From Marchantia polymorpha subsp. ruderalis (taxonomy: Eukaryota > Streptophyta > Marchantiopsida > Marchantiales > Marchantiaceae): a stretch of 64,000 nucleotides of DNA. Below the pieces are notes generated by a model. That model had not been told where the DNA came from, did not search any database, and worked only from the letters and a program-made list of their open reading frames with translations. This document shows, one piece after another, positions 31,307 through 43,300 of the stretch; position 1 is the stretch's first letter; every line of letters starts with the position of its first letter. Location: the NCBI GenBank assembly GCA_037833965.1, contig AP031355.1:10007501-10071500 (forward strand), given 5' to 3'. A program made the position numbers and the translations under genes.

Positions 31307-34300
31307 TGTAATAACCCACTAAAGGCTAAAACTGCAATATAGTGGTAGAAAGGTCGAACCCACAGGGACAGAGGAACACACAGGGTACAAAATGTCACGT
31401 TTTAACAGACTATTGAGGAGTTTGAATTCTCAGGCAACTGTCATTCCCAGAAATACTGCAAGTGTCCACTCGGAGCGCACTCGGAGGTCGCACAGTGCAG
31501 CGTAACACACACACACACACACACCTGAAACTACAGAAACACAACCCAGAGATCCGTTAGGACCTCTACTTCAAGATTTCAGGGGGAAAGTCTCTCTCAA
31601 GCACACTCGGCAAAGCTGCGGGCAGTGACTTCCAACTCCGGCTTTTACAACGCTTCCACTAGCTTGCTGCTAGTGTAGGAAACCCGGTTTGGACTACCTA
31701 CTTCGGATCGAAGTCACTCAGACGCGGTGGACAACACTCTCAACTCACAAAACGCGCAGAGAACACAGGTCCGCACTGAAGGACTCACTGAGAAACATTC
31801 CAGTAACACAACAACAGTCTATTGAAGAGTTTGAATTCTCAGGCACTTGTCATTCCCAGAAATACTACAGGGGTTACCCTCAAGGCACCTGCTGCAGCGT
31901 AACCTGAATTTACAACCAAGGCTTACACGAAGTAGCAAAACTTCACTTTGGCATTCAGGGGAAAAATCCCAAGGAGTACAATCAGAAAGAAACACTCGAA
32001 GGTGTAGGGGCGAAACTGTTCAAGTATCTAACTAGTCACTGGCTCTGAGCATCGGCAGTCACCCGCAGGTGCAGATCCGAACTACTCAAGTCTCTAACCA
32101 ATGTACTAGCTCTGAACATTCGGCCGAAGGCCTTCAGCTACAAAATGCGGAACGCTAAGTTGTAACTCCTCGTGCGTGGTGACACAACTCAAGGACACAA
32201 ACACGCAAAGGAAATGGGTTCCTGATCTGCACTTCTGATGGGAAAGAACCCCAGGCAAAACGCCTGGAACTATTTTATACCTTCTAAGTCCTACCTAGCA
32301 CTACACTGCACTACGCTACACGCCTGCACGGAACCACGCTACACTACACTCCGCGGAACCTGTACTACGTCTCCTGCGCGGCCGACTGCCGCGCACTAAC
32401 TCCCTACCCTGCCAATCTTCCGCTCGACTGCGTAGTCCCAACCGCTGCAACGCCGCGGACACCTCCCCTTCGAGGGCGGACATGGTATCCTGTGCCTTCG
32501 ACAGAAAGGCATCGAGCTTCTTTGCTACCTTCCGCCGACTCCTACTGTCGCCTGACAACAACCCGGCTGCGCGCAATTCAAACTCACGCAGTGTGAGTTT
32601 CTCCTGCGCCTTCACTTCCCAGTGAGCGTAGCCCTTGAGACAGTGGGCGACTCGCCTCGCCGTCTCCACCTTCGTGCGATCCGCCTCCTTCCTGCGATCC
32701 TCTTCAATTATTACTAATTGCGATTCGGCTTCAACACGTTGCGCTCTCAATTCGCCACACTCTGACTGTAACCTGCGGATTAACTCTTCATCCGCCTGCC
32801 GTGCGAGCTGACATTGTTCCAACAACCGCGTCTGTCGCACGAGCTCCTCTGACAAAATCCGATTCTGGGCCTGCTCAGAAATGAGTGCTTCCTTGACCTT
32901 CACCTGCTCCTTGGTGAGCTCGCCCAGTTTCTCATCCTTCATCTTCTCGGAGTGCTTGTAGAATTTCTGATTAAGCTTGTACTGACCCCACAAGCACGCA
33001 TGCTTCTCCTTCAATTCCTTCAACTCCTGGTCCACTCTAGCTAATAGCTTGCTGGTGTGGACTTTAGTGCGAGTCCGCCTGCGCACTAACTCGATGTAAG
33101 ATCCCGGCTGGAGTGGGTCGGCGTATTTATCGACCTTGCGATCCAAGTACCGCAGCAACGGAATCACCTGCTCAGAGAGCGCCGCCGCCGGCGCTCCAAC
33201 AATTTCCTCCTCCTCCTCCTCGGTGTCTTCTGCTCCTGACATTTCTTCCGTGGAGCCTCCGTCGTCATCATCCGAGTGGAGAATTTCAGTCGCCATTGAT
33301 TGCGTCGGCGACTGCCCCGAGTGGGGCTGCACGTCATCGACGTGTGCTGCCTGCGAAGGCACGGCTGCAGCCTCGCTGCTCGTCGCCAAAATGTCTAAGG
33401 CGGAAGGCGAATGTACCTGTGCGGCATCCCCGTCGCTCGCTTGTTGATTGTCTACCGCATCCTCTCTGCCGCCGTCGTCCGCCGCCGAAGGCGATCGAGC
33501 GGAGGGTGACTGCGCGGGGTTTGATTGCGCATCGCGCATCGAGATTTCATCCCGCGGACAGTCACTCCGCTCCTCCGTCTGTTGCTGCTCCCTTGATCGG
33601 TCCATGGAGGCTGTGCCCGGCCCGTGCGCAGGCGCATTTGCCGGCGCCTTGTCCGCCGCAGGCGTAGCGCCGCGGACATCTATCGCCGAAGGCGACATGG
33701 CCGGGGGCCGCACGCCCGATGTTCCTTGGCCTATAGGCCCTACCGCCGAAGGCGCATCTATCAGCGGACTTCCCGCCGATGGTGCGACCTCCGCACGCTC
33801 TCTGCTCGTATCTCCTCGGCTCGAAGGCCCTGGCGCCGAAGGCGCAAATTGCGGCGCGTGGTGCGCCGGAGGGTCTGGCCCCGAGGGCCGGTGTCTCGTA
33901 GGCGGTTCTTCCGCCGGCTCCTTCCCCTTCCTACGTTGGAACGGGGGTGATTCTTGCCTGTGCACAGGCGGCACGTGTGGAGGCGTCCTGTGCACAGGCG
34001 ACCTGTGCACGGGCGGACTGCTCCTTCCCACGCGTAAGCGTAGATCCACGTCCACTTGTGTTCGCCGGTCCGCGGAGGCTCGTCCGTCCGCGGAGGCTCG
34101 TCTGTGCGCAAACGGAACATCTGTCCGCATCGCACGTGGTAACTCCGGAGGCCCTTGGCCCGTAGGCGGCCTTTCTCCCGTCGAGGTTGCAGCGTGGCCC
34201 GTTGCTCCTGCGGTCGTCCGCGCTTCCTCCTGCCTCTCTGGCGACGCACTTCCTATCTCCGTCGCAATTGTCGCCGTGTCCGCACTGTCGGCTGGTAACA

Positions 34301-36681
34301 CCAGTCTGCGTGCCTTCTGCTTCGGCCGGCTGTATGGCTCGCACAGCGGCCGCGGTCGAATGGGAGCAGAGGGTTCTTGATGCTGCTCCTCTTCAGACTC
34401 TTCCCTCCATAGCGCTTCCGCGGCACTCGTGCTGCAGGAGTGTGTCTCCCTTCGTCCCTCCGTCTTGATGGGGTAGAAGTCGGTGACTCCTCTGCATCAG
34501 TGTCGACCTCGTTCTCCCGCACATACTTCCCGGGATGGTCGATGGACAATGGCGGAAAATGTTCAAGCTCCGCCGCTGTCAAACAATTCCGCTGTCGATA
34601 AAAATTGATGAGGAAAGGAGAAAGATGGTTTAGAGTTCCCCCCTTCTCCTCAAACGCGTGCTGTCGCATCACCCTATGCAGGATGCTCGCCCAGTGAATT
34701 GGAGTTCCCTCGATGACGCACTCCACAAAAGAGACCTGCCACAATGTGATGTAGCAGGCGCGGTGCGGCTGCAGTAATTGCATCAGCGCCGCGGACAAAG
34801 TCCGGCGAAATCGATCCTTGTAATCACGGGTCCTGTACCCATTCTTGGTAGACCTCCCGGTCTTGAACAGCTCCACAAATTGCGCCTCTTCTTGCTTGGT
34901 CACCTTGATGCTCTCACTGTCGAAAAGGAGATGCCCTGGCATGCCAGCACATCTTCCCAACGCCTGCGCCCAATCTTGGACTGTCCACCGGTCAACATGC
35001 GGACGCAATCCTCGCGAGGGTGGTCCCTGTGGCTCTAGCCACTCGCGCACCATATTCGCACAGATGTAATTCCATCCCCATAGCAAGAAATCGAGCTTTC
35101 TTGCTATTAAGCGCTCCTCAAAAGCGCGCAGCCCGTTCTGCGGTAGGCGAAGTGGCACCATCCGCAATCTGCTCGGTCTCGTCATTGCGTTCCTGGGGTT
35201 CGCTCGCCCGCTCATTCTATTTCCGCACCGCCCGGGTTTCTTTCTCTCTCGGCAAACTCTAATCGCCCTCAATTCCAAGTCACGAGCACTCACTTCTCCC
35301 TCAATCAACAAGAAATCTCCTGTGCGACGACGTCGAGAATGTTCCGCAGCCAGCAGATGGATGCGCGCAACGCGCACAAGAGATTGGAATCGCGAATTCA
35401 AGAATGGGACGTTCTCCGCCGCCCGGTCGAAGGTCATGGTCGGCTCTTGCTCGTGAAGAACGTCTCACTTGATGGCCGCGCCGGCTGTACGCTGGAACGG
35501 TCTTCGCTCTCACGCGCGGCTTCACGCTCCGCCGTCGTCGATTAAACTCTCACGCTCGAATTGGCGGATTTGAACTCCGCGAGCGTATTACCCTGCGGAC
35601 ATGGGGGCGTAGCGCCGAAGGCGAGTTTTCCGCCTTGCGCGGTACACTTGTTCGTACCGCCCCTCGGCCAATCCCCCTCTGCCTTGACGCGTGTGTCCTC
35701 ATGTCGGACAAAAGTTCAACTCCTGCCTGTGCGCAGGCAGGAGCCTCGGCGGATTCTCCGCCGGCGCGGAACTTCATCCTCCTGTGCACAGGCGTTCGCC
35801 TGTGCGCAGGCGAATTCCGTGCGCTACGTCGCGCTGGCGCGGAAGGCGTTGACCGTGGTCAGCCGTCTCCGTCCAGTCTGTCCGTTCCTTGTCTCTTCGT
35901 CGGCGCTTCCGCCGCCGCAACTCCGTCCGTCCAAGAGCGCATCCACCCTTCCCGTCCGCATGGTCCGTACCGATTTGATTACTCTGGCGGCTCTTCCGAC
36001 GTACGCGGCGCCGCGCTGGCGCGGAAGGCGCCGTACACTTTCTACCTCACAAGGCGCATTTCTAGGGCCCAAGGCGGATTTTCCGCCGACGCCGAAGCGC
36101 CTGTGCACAGGCGAACGCCTGTGCGTAGGCGGACTTCGCGCCTTCCCTAACCCTACTTCGCCTGTGCACAGGCGAACGCCTTCGTCCGCGCATAGGACAA
36201 AACTTGATTCCCCCTTCCGCGTAGGCGGAATTCGCGCCGGTGGCGAACTCTTTCCGCCGTAGGCGACCGCCTCCGTTTCTTCCAATAGCGATAACTCCCT
36301 AAGTCCTCATCCGTTCCAAGCGTTCTTGGGCTCGTTGGAATCAGTGCGTCGAGCTCTTTCCAACGGGATCCTAACTTGGTCAAGGCGCCCGAGGGTTGAC
36401 CTAATTATGGAGGGTTTCCCTATAGCCGCGGACGCAACCTCCGAAGGCGGGTTTTGCGCCTTGCGCCGTAGAGATCCTAACTGCAGAGCTCGCAGGGAGG
36501 GTGGTGCCTGTCCTTACTGCTGCACCCCAAATCCCAGATTCTACAAGATCCCTCGAGAATCCCCGCGATCTTCCGGATTCACTCTGTTTTGATGTACCGA
36601 AGGCTATTTACAATGCTGCCAGGGTACAGTTTTCCAAAAATGTTTTAATTTTCTCAAAATTGCCAAAAGTGGGGTACCACA
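31307..36681 (-). mobile_element. Solo family A LTR, inverted, with target duplication AGAAG
   Basis: It starts TGTAATAACCC (complement of the LTR end) at 31307 and finishes GGGGTACCACA at 36681. It is flanked by AGAAG at 31302-31306 and 36682-36686. At 5,375 bp it is a complete LTR of the LTR 1 subfamily inserted in the R region of the plus-strand solo LTR. It is the innermost of five nested layers. Its TATA box is at 32272-32279 on the minus strand. Confidence 0.95.
32316..35437 (-). pseudogene. LTR-encoded protein, copy with one frameshift
   Basis: The ATG (35437) and the stop (32316) are intact, and the full domain order is present. A one-base loss at about 34411, just after VPRKR, puts the N-terminal 343 codons and the C-terminal part in different frames. 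The first part reads on in the wrong frame to 34253. Apart from this lesion the copy closely matches those at 4083 and 41359, so it was recently functional in sequence terms. Confidence 0.87.
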
Positions 36682-37550
36682 AGAAGTTACAACTTTGCGT
36701 TCCGCATTTTGTAGTTGAAGGCCTTCGGCCGAATGTTCAGAGCTAGTACATTAATTAGAGACTTGAGTAGTTCGGATCTACACCTGCGGGTGATTGCCGA
36801 TGCTCAGAGCCAGTGACTAGTTAGATACTTGAATAGTTTCGCCCCTACACCTTCGAGTGTTTCTTTCTGATTGTACTCCTTTGGGATTTTTCCCCTGAAT
36901 GCCAAAGTGAAGTTTTGCTACTTCGTGTAAGCCTTGGTTGAAAATTCAGGTTACGCTGCAGCAGGTGCCTTCAGGGTAACCCCTGTAGTATTTCTGGGAA
37001 TGACAAGTGCCTGAGGATTCAAACTCTTCAATAGACTGTCATTGTGTTACTGGAATGTTTCTCAGTGAGCTCTTCAGTGCGGACCTGTGTTCTCTGCGCG
37101 TTTTGTGAGTTGAGAGTGTTGTTCACCGCGTATGAGTGACTTCGATCCGAAGTAGGCAGTCCAAACCGGGTTTCCTACACTAGCAGCAAGCTAGTGGAAG
37201 TGTTGTAAAAGCCAGAGTTGGAAGTCACTACCCGCAGCTTCGCTGAGTGTACTCTTGAGAGACTTTCCCCCCTGAAATCTTGAGTAGAGGTCCTAACGGA
37301 TCTCTGGGTTGTGTTTCTGTAGTTTCAGGTGTGTGTTTGTGTGTGTGTTACGCTGCACTGTGCGACCTCCGAGTGCGCTCTGAGTGGACACTTGCAGTAT
37401 TTCTGGGAGTGACAGTCGCCTGAGAATTCAAACTCCTAAATAGTCTGTTAAACGTGACACTTTGTACCCTGTGTGTTCCTATGTCCCTATGGGTTCGACC
37501 TTTCTACCACTATATTGCAGTTTTAGCCTTTAGTGGGTTATTACAGTAAT

Positions 37551-38022
37551 TTCTATCTAACTTACTTTTACGAAGATAAACCATAGTAAGGTTGACTAGT
37601 TATCAATATGTGGCAACATGCCATTGGCCCCCTAAACCTTTTAGATGTTTACTAATCCCTAGATTGAGGTGGCAACATGCCATTTGTGCCTTTCCAACTT
37701 CTAGAACTTCCACTTTCCACTAAGTCAACATAAGACTTAGTCTAACCAATGGAATACTCCTTACTTTAGTCAAACCAATCAAAACTAAACATGAAGTTCA
37801 AAAGTCTTTTCTCTTGGAATCTAGACTTTTGTACAAGACAAAATAGAAGTGCTCACTCAAATCTTCTAGAACTTCTCTAGTTATTCCGCCAAGTATAGAC
37901 ATTATAGCTAAACTAGCTAGACTTAGTCATAACTAGCTAGATTTAGTCATAACTATCCTAAGCATGATTAATTCCTTGGCTAATTCTAGTTTTATTTCAC
38001 ACATGCAATATCTGGTCTTACA
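37551..38022 (-). repeat. Family B2 3' LTR, part 2
   Basis: It resumes the LTR after the solo A LTR and ends TGGTCTTACA at 38022, the complement of the LTR start TGTAAGACCA. It is nearly identical to 54943-55414. Confidence 0.88.
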
Positions 38023-38040
38023 TTTACCCCCGGACCAAGA
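38023..38040 (-). promoter_or_regulatory. Family B polypurine tract
   Basis: On the minus strand the stretch CCGGGGGTAAA directly precedes the LTR start TGTAAGACC, the expected place for the plus-strand primer. It lies just after the pol stop codon (38046). Confidence 0.7.
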
Positions 38041-38045
38041 CTTCA

Positions 38046-40349
38046 CTACGCCCTCGGAGTGAAAGAATCTGATTTTCGATGGAATAATTTCAACTTGTCG
38101 TGGTTGACTCGATCGAAGTGACGTCCTCCTAACTCCTTGATATCATAAGTAAAGTTTCCCCACACCTTCTCAACTATGAAAAGTCCAAAATACTTAGGAA
38201 GAAACTTTTTCCTAGCTCTCTTGTATCTAATTGCATCAAAGAGCATCACCCAATCAACTTCCTTGAATGGCTTGAAGTTCTGGTTTCCACTTCGTTTGTC
38301 GTGATACTTCTTCTGCAACTGTTGAGCCCGCTCCACTCTTACCATGGCTAGTGCTCGAGCTTCCTCCAACTCCATCAATTGTTGTTGGCAAGACTTGATG
38401 GCTTCTGCTCCATTTGATTTCTTCAACCTTTGTTGGATTGTCATGAAAGTAGTCAAGTCAAATTGTATTGGGAGCTTTGACTCAACTCCATACACCATCC
38501 GAAAAGGTGAATATCCGGTAGATGTTTTCCAAGTCGTTTGATACTCCCACAAGATAGCATGCAACCTCTTGTCCCAGTTTTGCTTGCTCCCGTCCATGTC
38601 TGCATCCTTGGCCAACATCATACAAAGAGTGTAGTTGGTCCGCTCCGCCAACCCATTAGCATTGGGTTTGTAGGAAGTAGTCACTCTAGACTTGATGGAA
38701 AAATGATCTAACATTGCTTGGATCATACTTCCCACAAACTCTCCTCCTCTATCCGACACTAACTCCAAAGGACAACCAAATCTGGTTATGATTCTCTCAT
38801 ACAAAAACCTACCAACCTCTTTCTCATTAGTAGATTTTAGTGGCCTTGCCTCTACCCACTTGGTAAGATAATCTGTAGCTATCACAATGAACTTATTTCC
38901 CCGAGGAGTAAGATTCAAAGGACCTACAAAATCTATCCCCCATTTTTCAAAAGGACCTAACATTGGAACTGAAATCAAAGGAGGGGTTTTTATGGACTTT
39001 TTAGCAAAAGCTTGACACACATCACAACTCTTGCAAAATTCCACACAATCTTTGAAAATACCCTTCCAATGATATCCAGCATCAAGGATCTTAAAGGCTG
39101 TTACCTTCCCCGCAAAATGTCCTCCACACACGGCACCTTCGTGAAACTCCTTCATGAGTTGCAATGCTTCGCCTCTTCCAACAGCTCGTCGTAGCAGACC
39201 GTCAGCTCCTTGATGAAATAACACCTTCTCAATGATCATATAGGGTTGACATCTTTTTACCAATGCATTCCTTTCTCTTGAATGCATACCTTGAGGAAAT
39301 TCTCCTTTGGAAATGAACTCCCAAATCTCCTTGTACTCCTCTGGTACCAATGTCACCGTGTCCATGACCAACAAATCTTCGTCCGGGAAAGTGTCATCCA
39401 CAGATTGATCTCCTCCCTCATCATAAGCTCTTGACAACAAATCCGCATTAGCATGCTTCTTTCCCGGTCGATCCTCAATGGTATAATCAAATTCCGCTAG
39501 TAGTAGTTTCCATCTAGCTATCCTCCCCTCAGCATTAGGCTTGTTGAAAATATATTTCAAGGCCTTATGATCAGTCACTATAGTGAATTTTCCACCCAAA
39601 AGATAGTGTCGAAACTTCTTAAGTGAAAAGATGACAGCTAAAGCCTCCCTTTTGGTCATTGAATAATTCTTCTCTGCTTGTACCATCTGTCTACTAGCAT
39701 AGGCAATTGGATGATTATGCTTTTCATCATCAAATTGACTCAAGGTGCATCCTACAGCAATATTTGATGCATCTGTATACAGAAGAAAAGGTTTACCCCA
39801 ATCAGGTTTTGCCAAAATTGGAGCCGTCACCAACGCCTTCTTGAGTGCCTCAAACGCCAACTTCGCCTCTTCATCCTTGAAGATGAGCTCGTATTCGGTC
39901 CCCTTCTTCATGTAACTCGTCAAGGCATGAGCTTTGTTGGAGAAGGACAAGATGAACCTCCGATAGTATCCCACCATACCAAGGAATTGTCTCAACTTGG
40001 TCAACGTCACCGGAAAAGGTAACTCCATGATCCTCGTCACCTTCTCTGGATCCACAACTATACCATTCTTGGAAATGATGTGCCCCAACAATAAGCCTTC
40101 TTCACCTCCAAAAATGCATTTTTCTGGATTGAGTGAAGCTTTGGCTTCCTCCAAACGTTGGAGTATTTTGATCAAATGATCAAAATGATCCTCCTTCTTT
40201 CCATACACACAAAAGTCATCTATGAAATCTCTCACAAACTTTCCAATGAAAGGTTCAAACACCCTATTCATGAACCTTTGGAAAGTGGCTGGAGCATTAC
40301 ATAGACCAAATGGCATTACTCTAAAGGCAAAAGTTCCCCATGGTGTGGT
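38046..40349 (-). pseudogene. pol: Family B2 pol, C-terminal part (RT, RNase H, integrase)
   Basis: The frame is open from the insertion point at 40349 (TTPWGTFAFRVMPFG) to the stop at 38046. It covers the second part of RT (FGLCNAPATFQRFM, catalytic IDD in FIDDFCVYG), RNase H (YTDASNIAVGC, TDHKAL, ANADLLSRAY), the integrase zinc region (CKSCDVCQ), the DDE core (WGIDFVGPL, LVSDRGGEFV, KPNANGLAERTN) and a C-terminal module where GPF/Y is replaced by YFGLFIVEKV. The N-terminal part is at 51107-53307. About 270 bp of RT between them is missing, so B2 cannot supply its own polymerase. Confidence 0.9.
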
Positions 40350-43300
40350 TGTAATAACCCACTAAAGGCTAAAACTGCAATATAGTGGTAGAAAGGTCGA
40401 ACCCACAGGGACAGAGGAACACACAGGGTACAAAGTGTCACGTTTTAACAGACTATTGAGGAGTTTGAATTCTCAGGCAACTGTCACTCCCAGAAATACT
40501 GCAAGTGTCCACTCGGAGCGCACTCGGAGGTCGCACAGTGCAGCGTAACACACACACACACACACACCTGAAACTACAGAAACACAACCCAGAGATCCGT
40601 TAGGACCTCTACTTCAAGATTTCAGGGGGAAAGTCTCTCGCGAGCACACTCGGCAAAACTGCGGGCAGTGACTTCCAACTCCGGCTTTTACAACACTTCC
40701 ACTAGCTTGCTGCTAGTGTAGGAAACCCGGTTTGGACTGCCTACTTCGGATCGAAGTCACTCCTACGCGGTGAACAACACTCTCAACTCACAAAACGTGC
40801 AGAGAACACAGGTCCGCACTGAAGGACTCACTGAGAAACATTCCAGTAACACAACAACAGTCTATTGAAGAGTTTGAATTCTCAGGCACTTGTCATTCCC
40901 AGAAATACTACAGGGGTTACCCTCAAGGCACCTGCTGCAGCGTAACCTGAATTTACAACCAAGGCTTACACGAAGTAGCAAAACTTCACTTTGGCATTCA
41001 GGGGAAAAATCCCAAGGAGTACAATCAGAAAGAAACACTCGAAGGTGTAGGGGCGAAACTGTTCAAGTATCTAACTAGTCACTGGCTCTGAGCATCGGCA
41101 GTCACCCGCAGGTGCAGATCCGAACTACTCAAGTCTCTAACCAATGTACTAGCTCTGAACATTCGGCCGCAGGCCTTCAGCTACAAAATGCGGAACGCTA
41201 AGTTGTAACTCCTCGTGCGTGGTGACAGAGCTCAAGGACACAAACACGCAAAGGAAATGGGTTCCTGATCTGCACTTCTGATGGGAAAGAACCCCAGGCA
41301 AAACGCCTGGAACTATTTTATACCTTCTAAGTCCTACCTAACACTACACTGCACTACGCTACACGCCTGCACGGAACCACGCTACACTACACTCCGCGGA
41401 ACCTGTACTACGCCTCCTGCGCGGACGACTGCCGCGCACTAACTCCCTACCCTGCCAATCTTCCGCTCGACTGCGCAGTCCCAACCTCTGCAACGCCGCG
41501 GACACCTCCCCCTCGAGGGCGGACATGGTATCCTGTGCCTTCGACAGAAAGGCATCGAGCTTCTTTGCTACCTTCCGTCGGCTCCTACTGTCGCCTGACA
41601 ACAACCCGGCTGCGCGCAATTCAAACTCACGCAGTGTGAGTTTCTCCTGCGCCTTCACTTCCCAATGGGCGTAGCCCTTGAGACAGTGGGCGACTCGCCT
41701 CGCCGTCTCCACCTTCGTGCGATCCGCCTCCTTCCTGCGATCCTCTTCAATTATCACTAATTGCGATTCGGCTTCAGCACGTTGCGCTCTCAATTCGCCA
41801 CACTCTGACTGTAACCTGCGGATTAACTCTTCATCCGCCTGCCGTGCGAGCTGACATTGTTCCAACAACCGCGTCTGTCGCACGAGCTCCTCTGACAAAA
41901 TCCGATTCTGGGCCTGCTCAGAATCGAGTGCTTCCTTGACTTTCACCTGCTCCTTGGTGAGCTCGCCCAGTTTCTCATCCTTCATCTTCTCGGTGTGCTT
42001 GTAGAACTTCTGATTAAGCTTGTACTGACCCCACAAGCACGCATGCTTCTCCTTCAAGTCCCTCAACTCCTGGTCCACTCTAGCTAATTGCTTGCTGGTG
42101 TGGACTTTAGTGCGAGTCCGCCTGCGCACTAACTCGATGTAAGATCCCGGCTGGAGTGGGTCGGCGTATTTATCGACCTTGCGATCCAAGTACCGCAGCA
42201 ACGGAATCACCTGCTCAGAGAGCGCCGCCGCCGGCGCTCCAACAATTTCCTCCTCCTCCTCCTCGGTGTCTTCTGCTCCTGACATTTCTTCCGTGGAGCC
42301 TCCGTCGTCATCATCCGAGTGGAGAATTTCAGTCGCCATTGATTGCGTCGGCGACTGCCCCGAGTGGGGCTGCACGTCGTCGACGTGTGCTGCCTGCGAA
42401 GGCACGGCTGCAGCCTCGCTGCTCGTCGCCAAAATGTCTAAGGCGGAAGGCGAATGTACCCGTGCGGCATCCCCGTCGCTTGCTTGTTGATTGCCTACCG
42501 CGTCCTCTCTGCCTCCGTCGTCCGCCGCCGAAGGCGGTCGAGCGGAGGGTGGCTGCGCGGGGTTTGATTGCGCATCGCGCATCGAGATTTCATCCCGCGG
42601 ACAGTCACTCCGCTCCTCCGTCTGTTGCAGCTCCCTTGATCGGTCCGTGGGGGCTGTGCTCGGCCCGTGCGCAGGCGCATTTGCCGGCGCCTTGTCCGTC
42701 GCAGGCGTAGCGCCGCGGACATCTATCGCCGAAGGCGACATGGCCGGGGGCCGCACGCCCGATGTTCCTTGGCCTATAGGCCCTACCGCCGAAGGCGCAT
42801 CTATCGGCGGACTTCCCGCCGATGGTGCGGCCTCCGCACGCTCTCTGCTCGTATCTCCTCGGCTCGAAGGCCCTGGCGCCGAAGGCGCAAATTGCGGCGC
42901 GTGGTGCGCCGGAGGGTCTGGCCCCGAGGGCCGGTGTCTCGTAGGCGGTTCTTCCGCCGGCTCCTTCCCCTTCCTACGTTGGAACGGGGGTGATTCTTGC
43001 CTGTGCACAGGCGGCACGTGTGGAGGTGTCCTGTGCACAGGCGACCTGTGCACAGGTGAGCGCCTGTGCACAGGCGGACTGCTCCTTCCCACGCGTAAGC
43101 GTAGATCCACGTCCACTTGTGTTCGCCGGTCCGCGGAGGCTCGTCCGTCCGCGGAGGCTCGTCTGTGCGCAAACGGAACCTCTGTCCGCATCGCACGTGG
43201 TAACTCCGGAGGCCCTTGGCTCGTAGGCAGCCTCTCTCCCGTTGAGGTTGCAGCGTGGCCCGTCGCTCCTGCGGTTGTCCGCGCTTCCTCATGCTCCTCT

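Larger units (their letters stand above)
26819..37545 (+). mobile_element. Solo family A LTR with target duplication GTAAT, itself split by another solo LTR
   Basis: It starts TGTGGTACCCC at 26819 and ends GGGTTATTACA at 37545, with GTAAT on both sides (26814-26818 and 37546-37550) inside the B2 LTR. Without the nested minus-strand LTR (31307-36681) and its extra five-base duplication it is about 5.35 kb. No body is present. Its sequence is of the LTR 2 subfamily. Its TATA box is at 31190-31197. R/U5 after the insertion occupies 36682-37545. Confidence 0.94.
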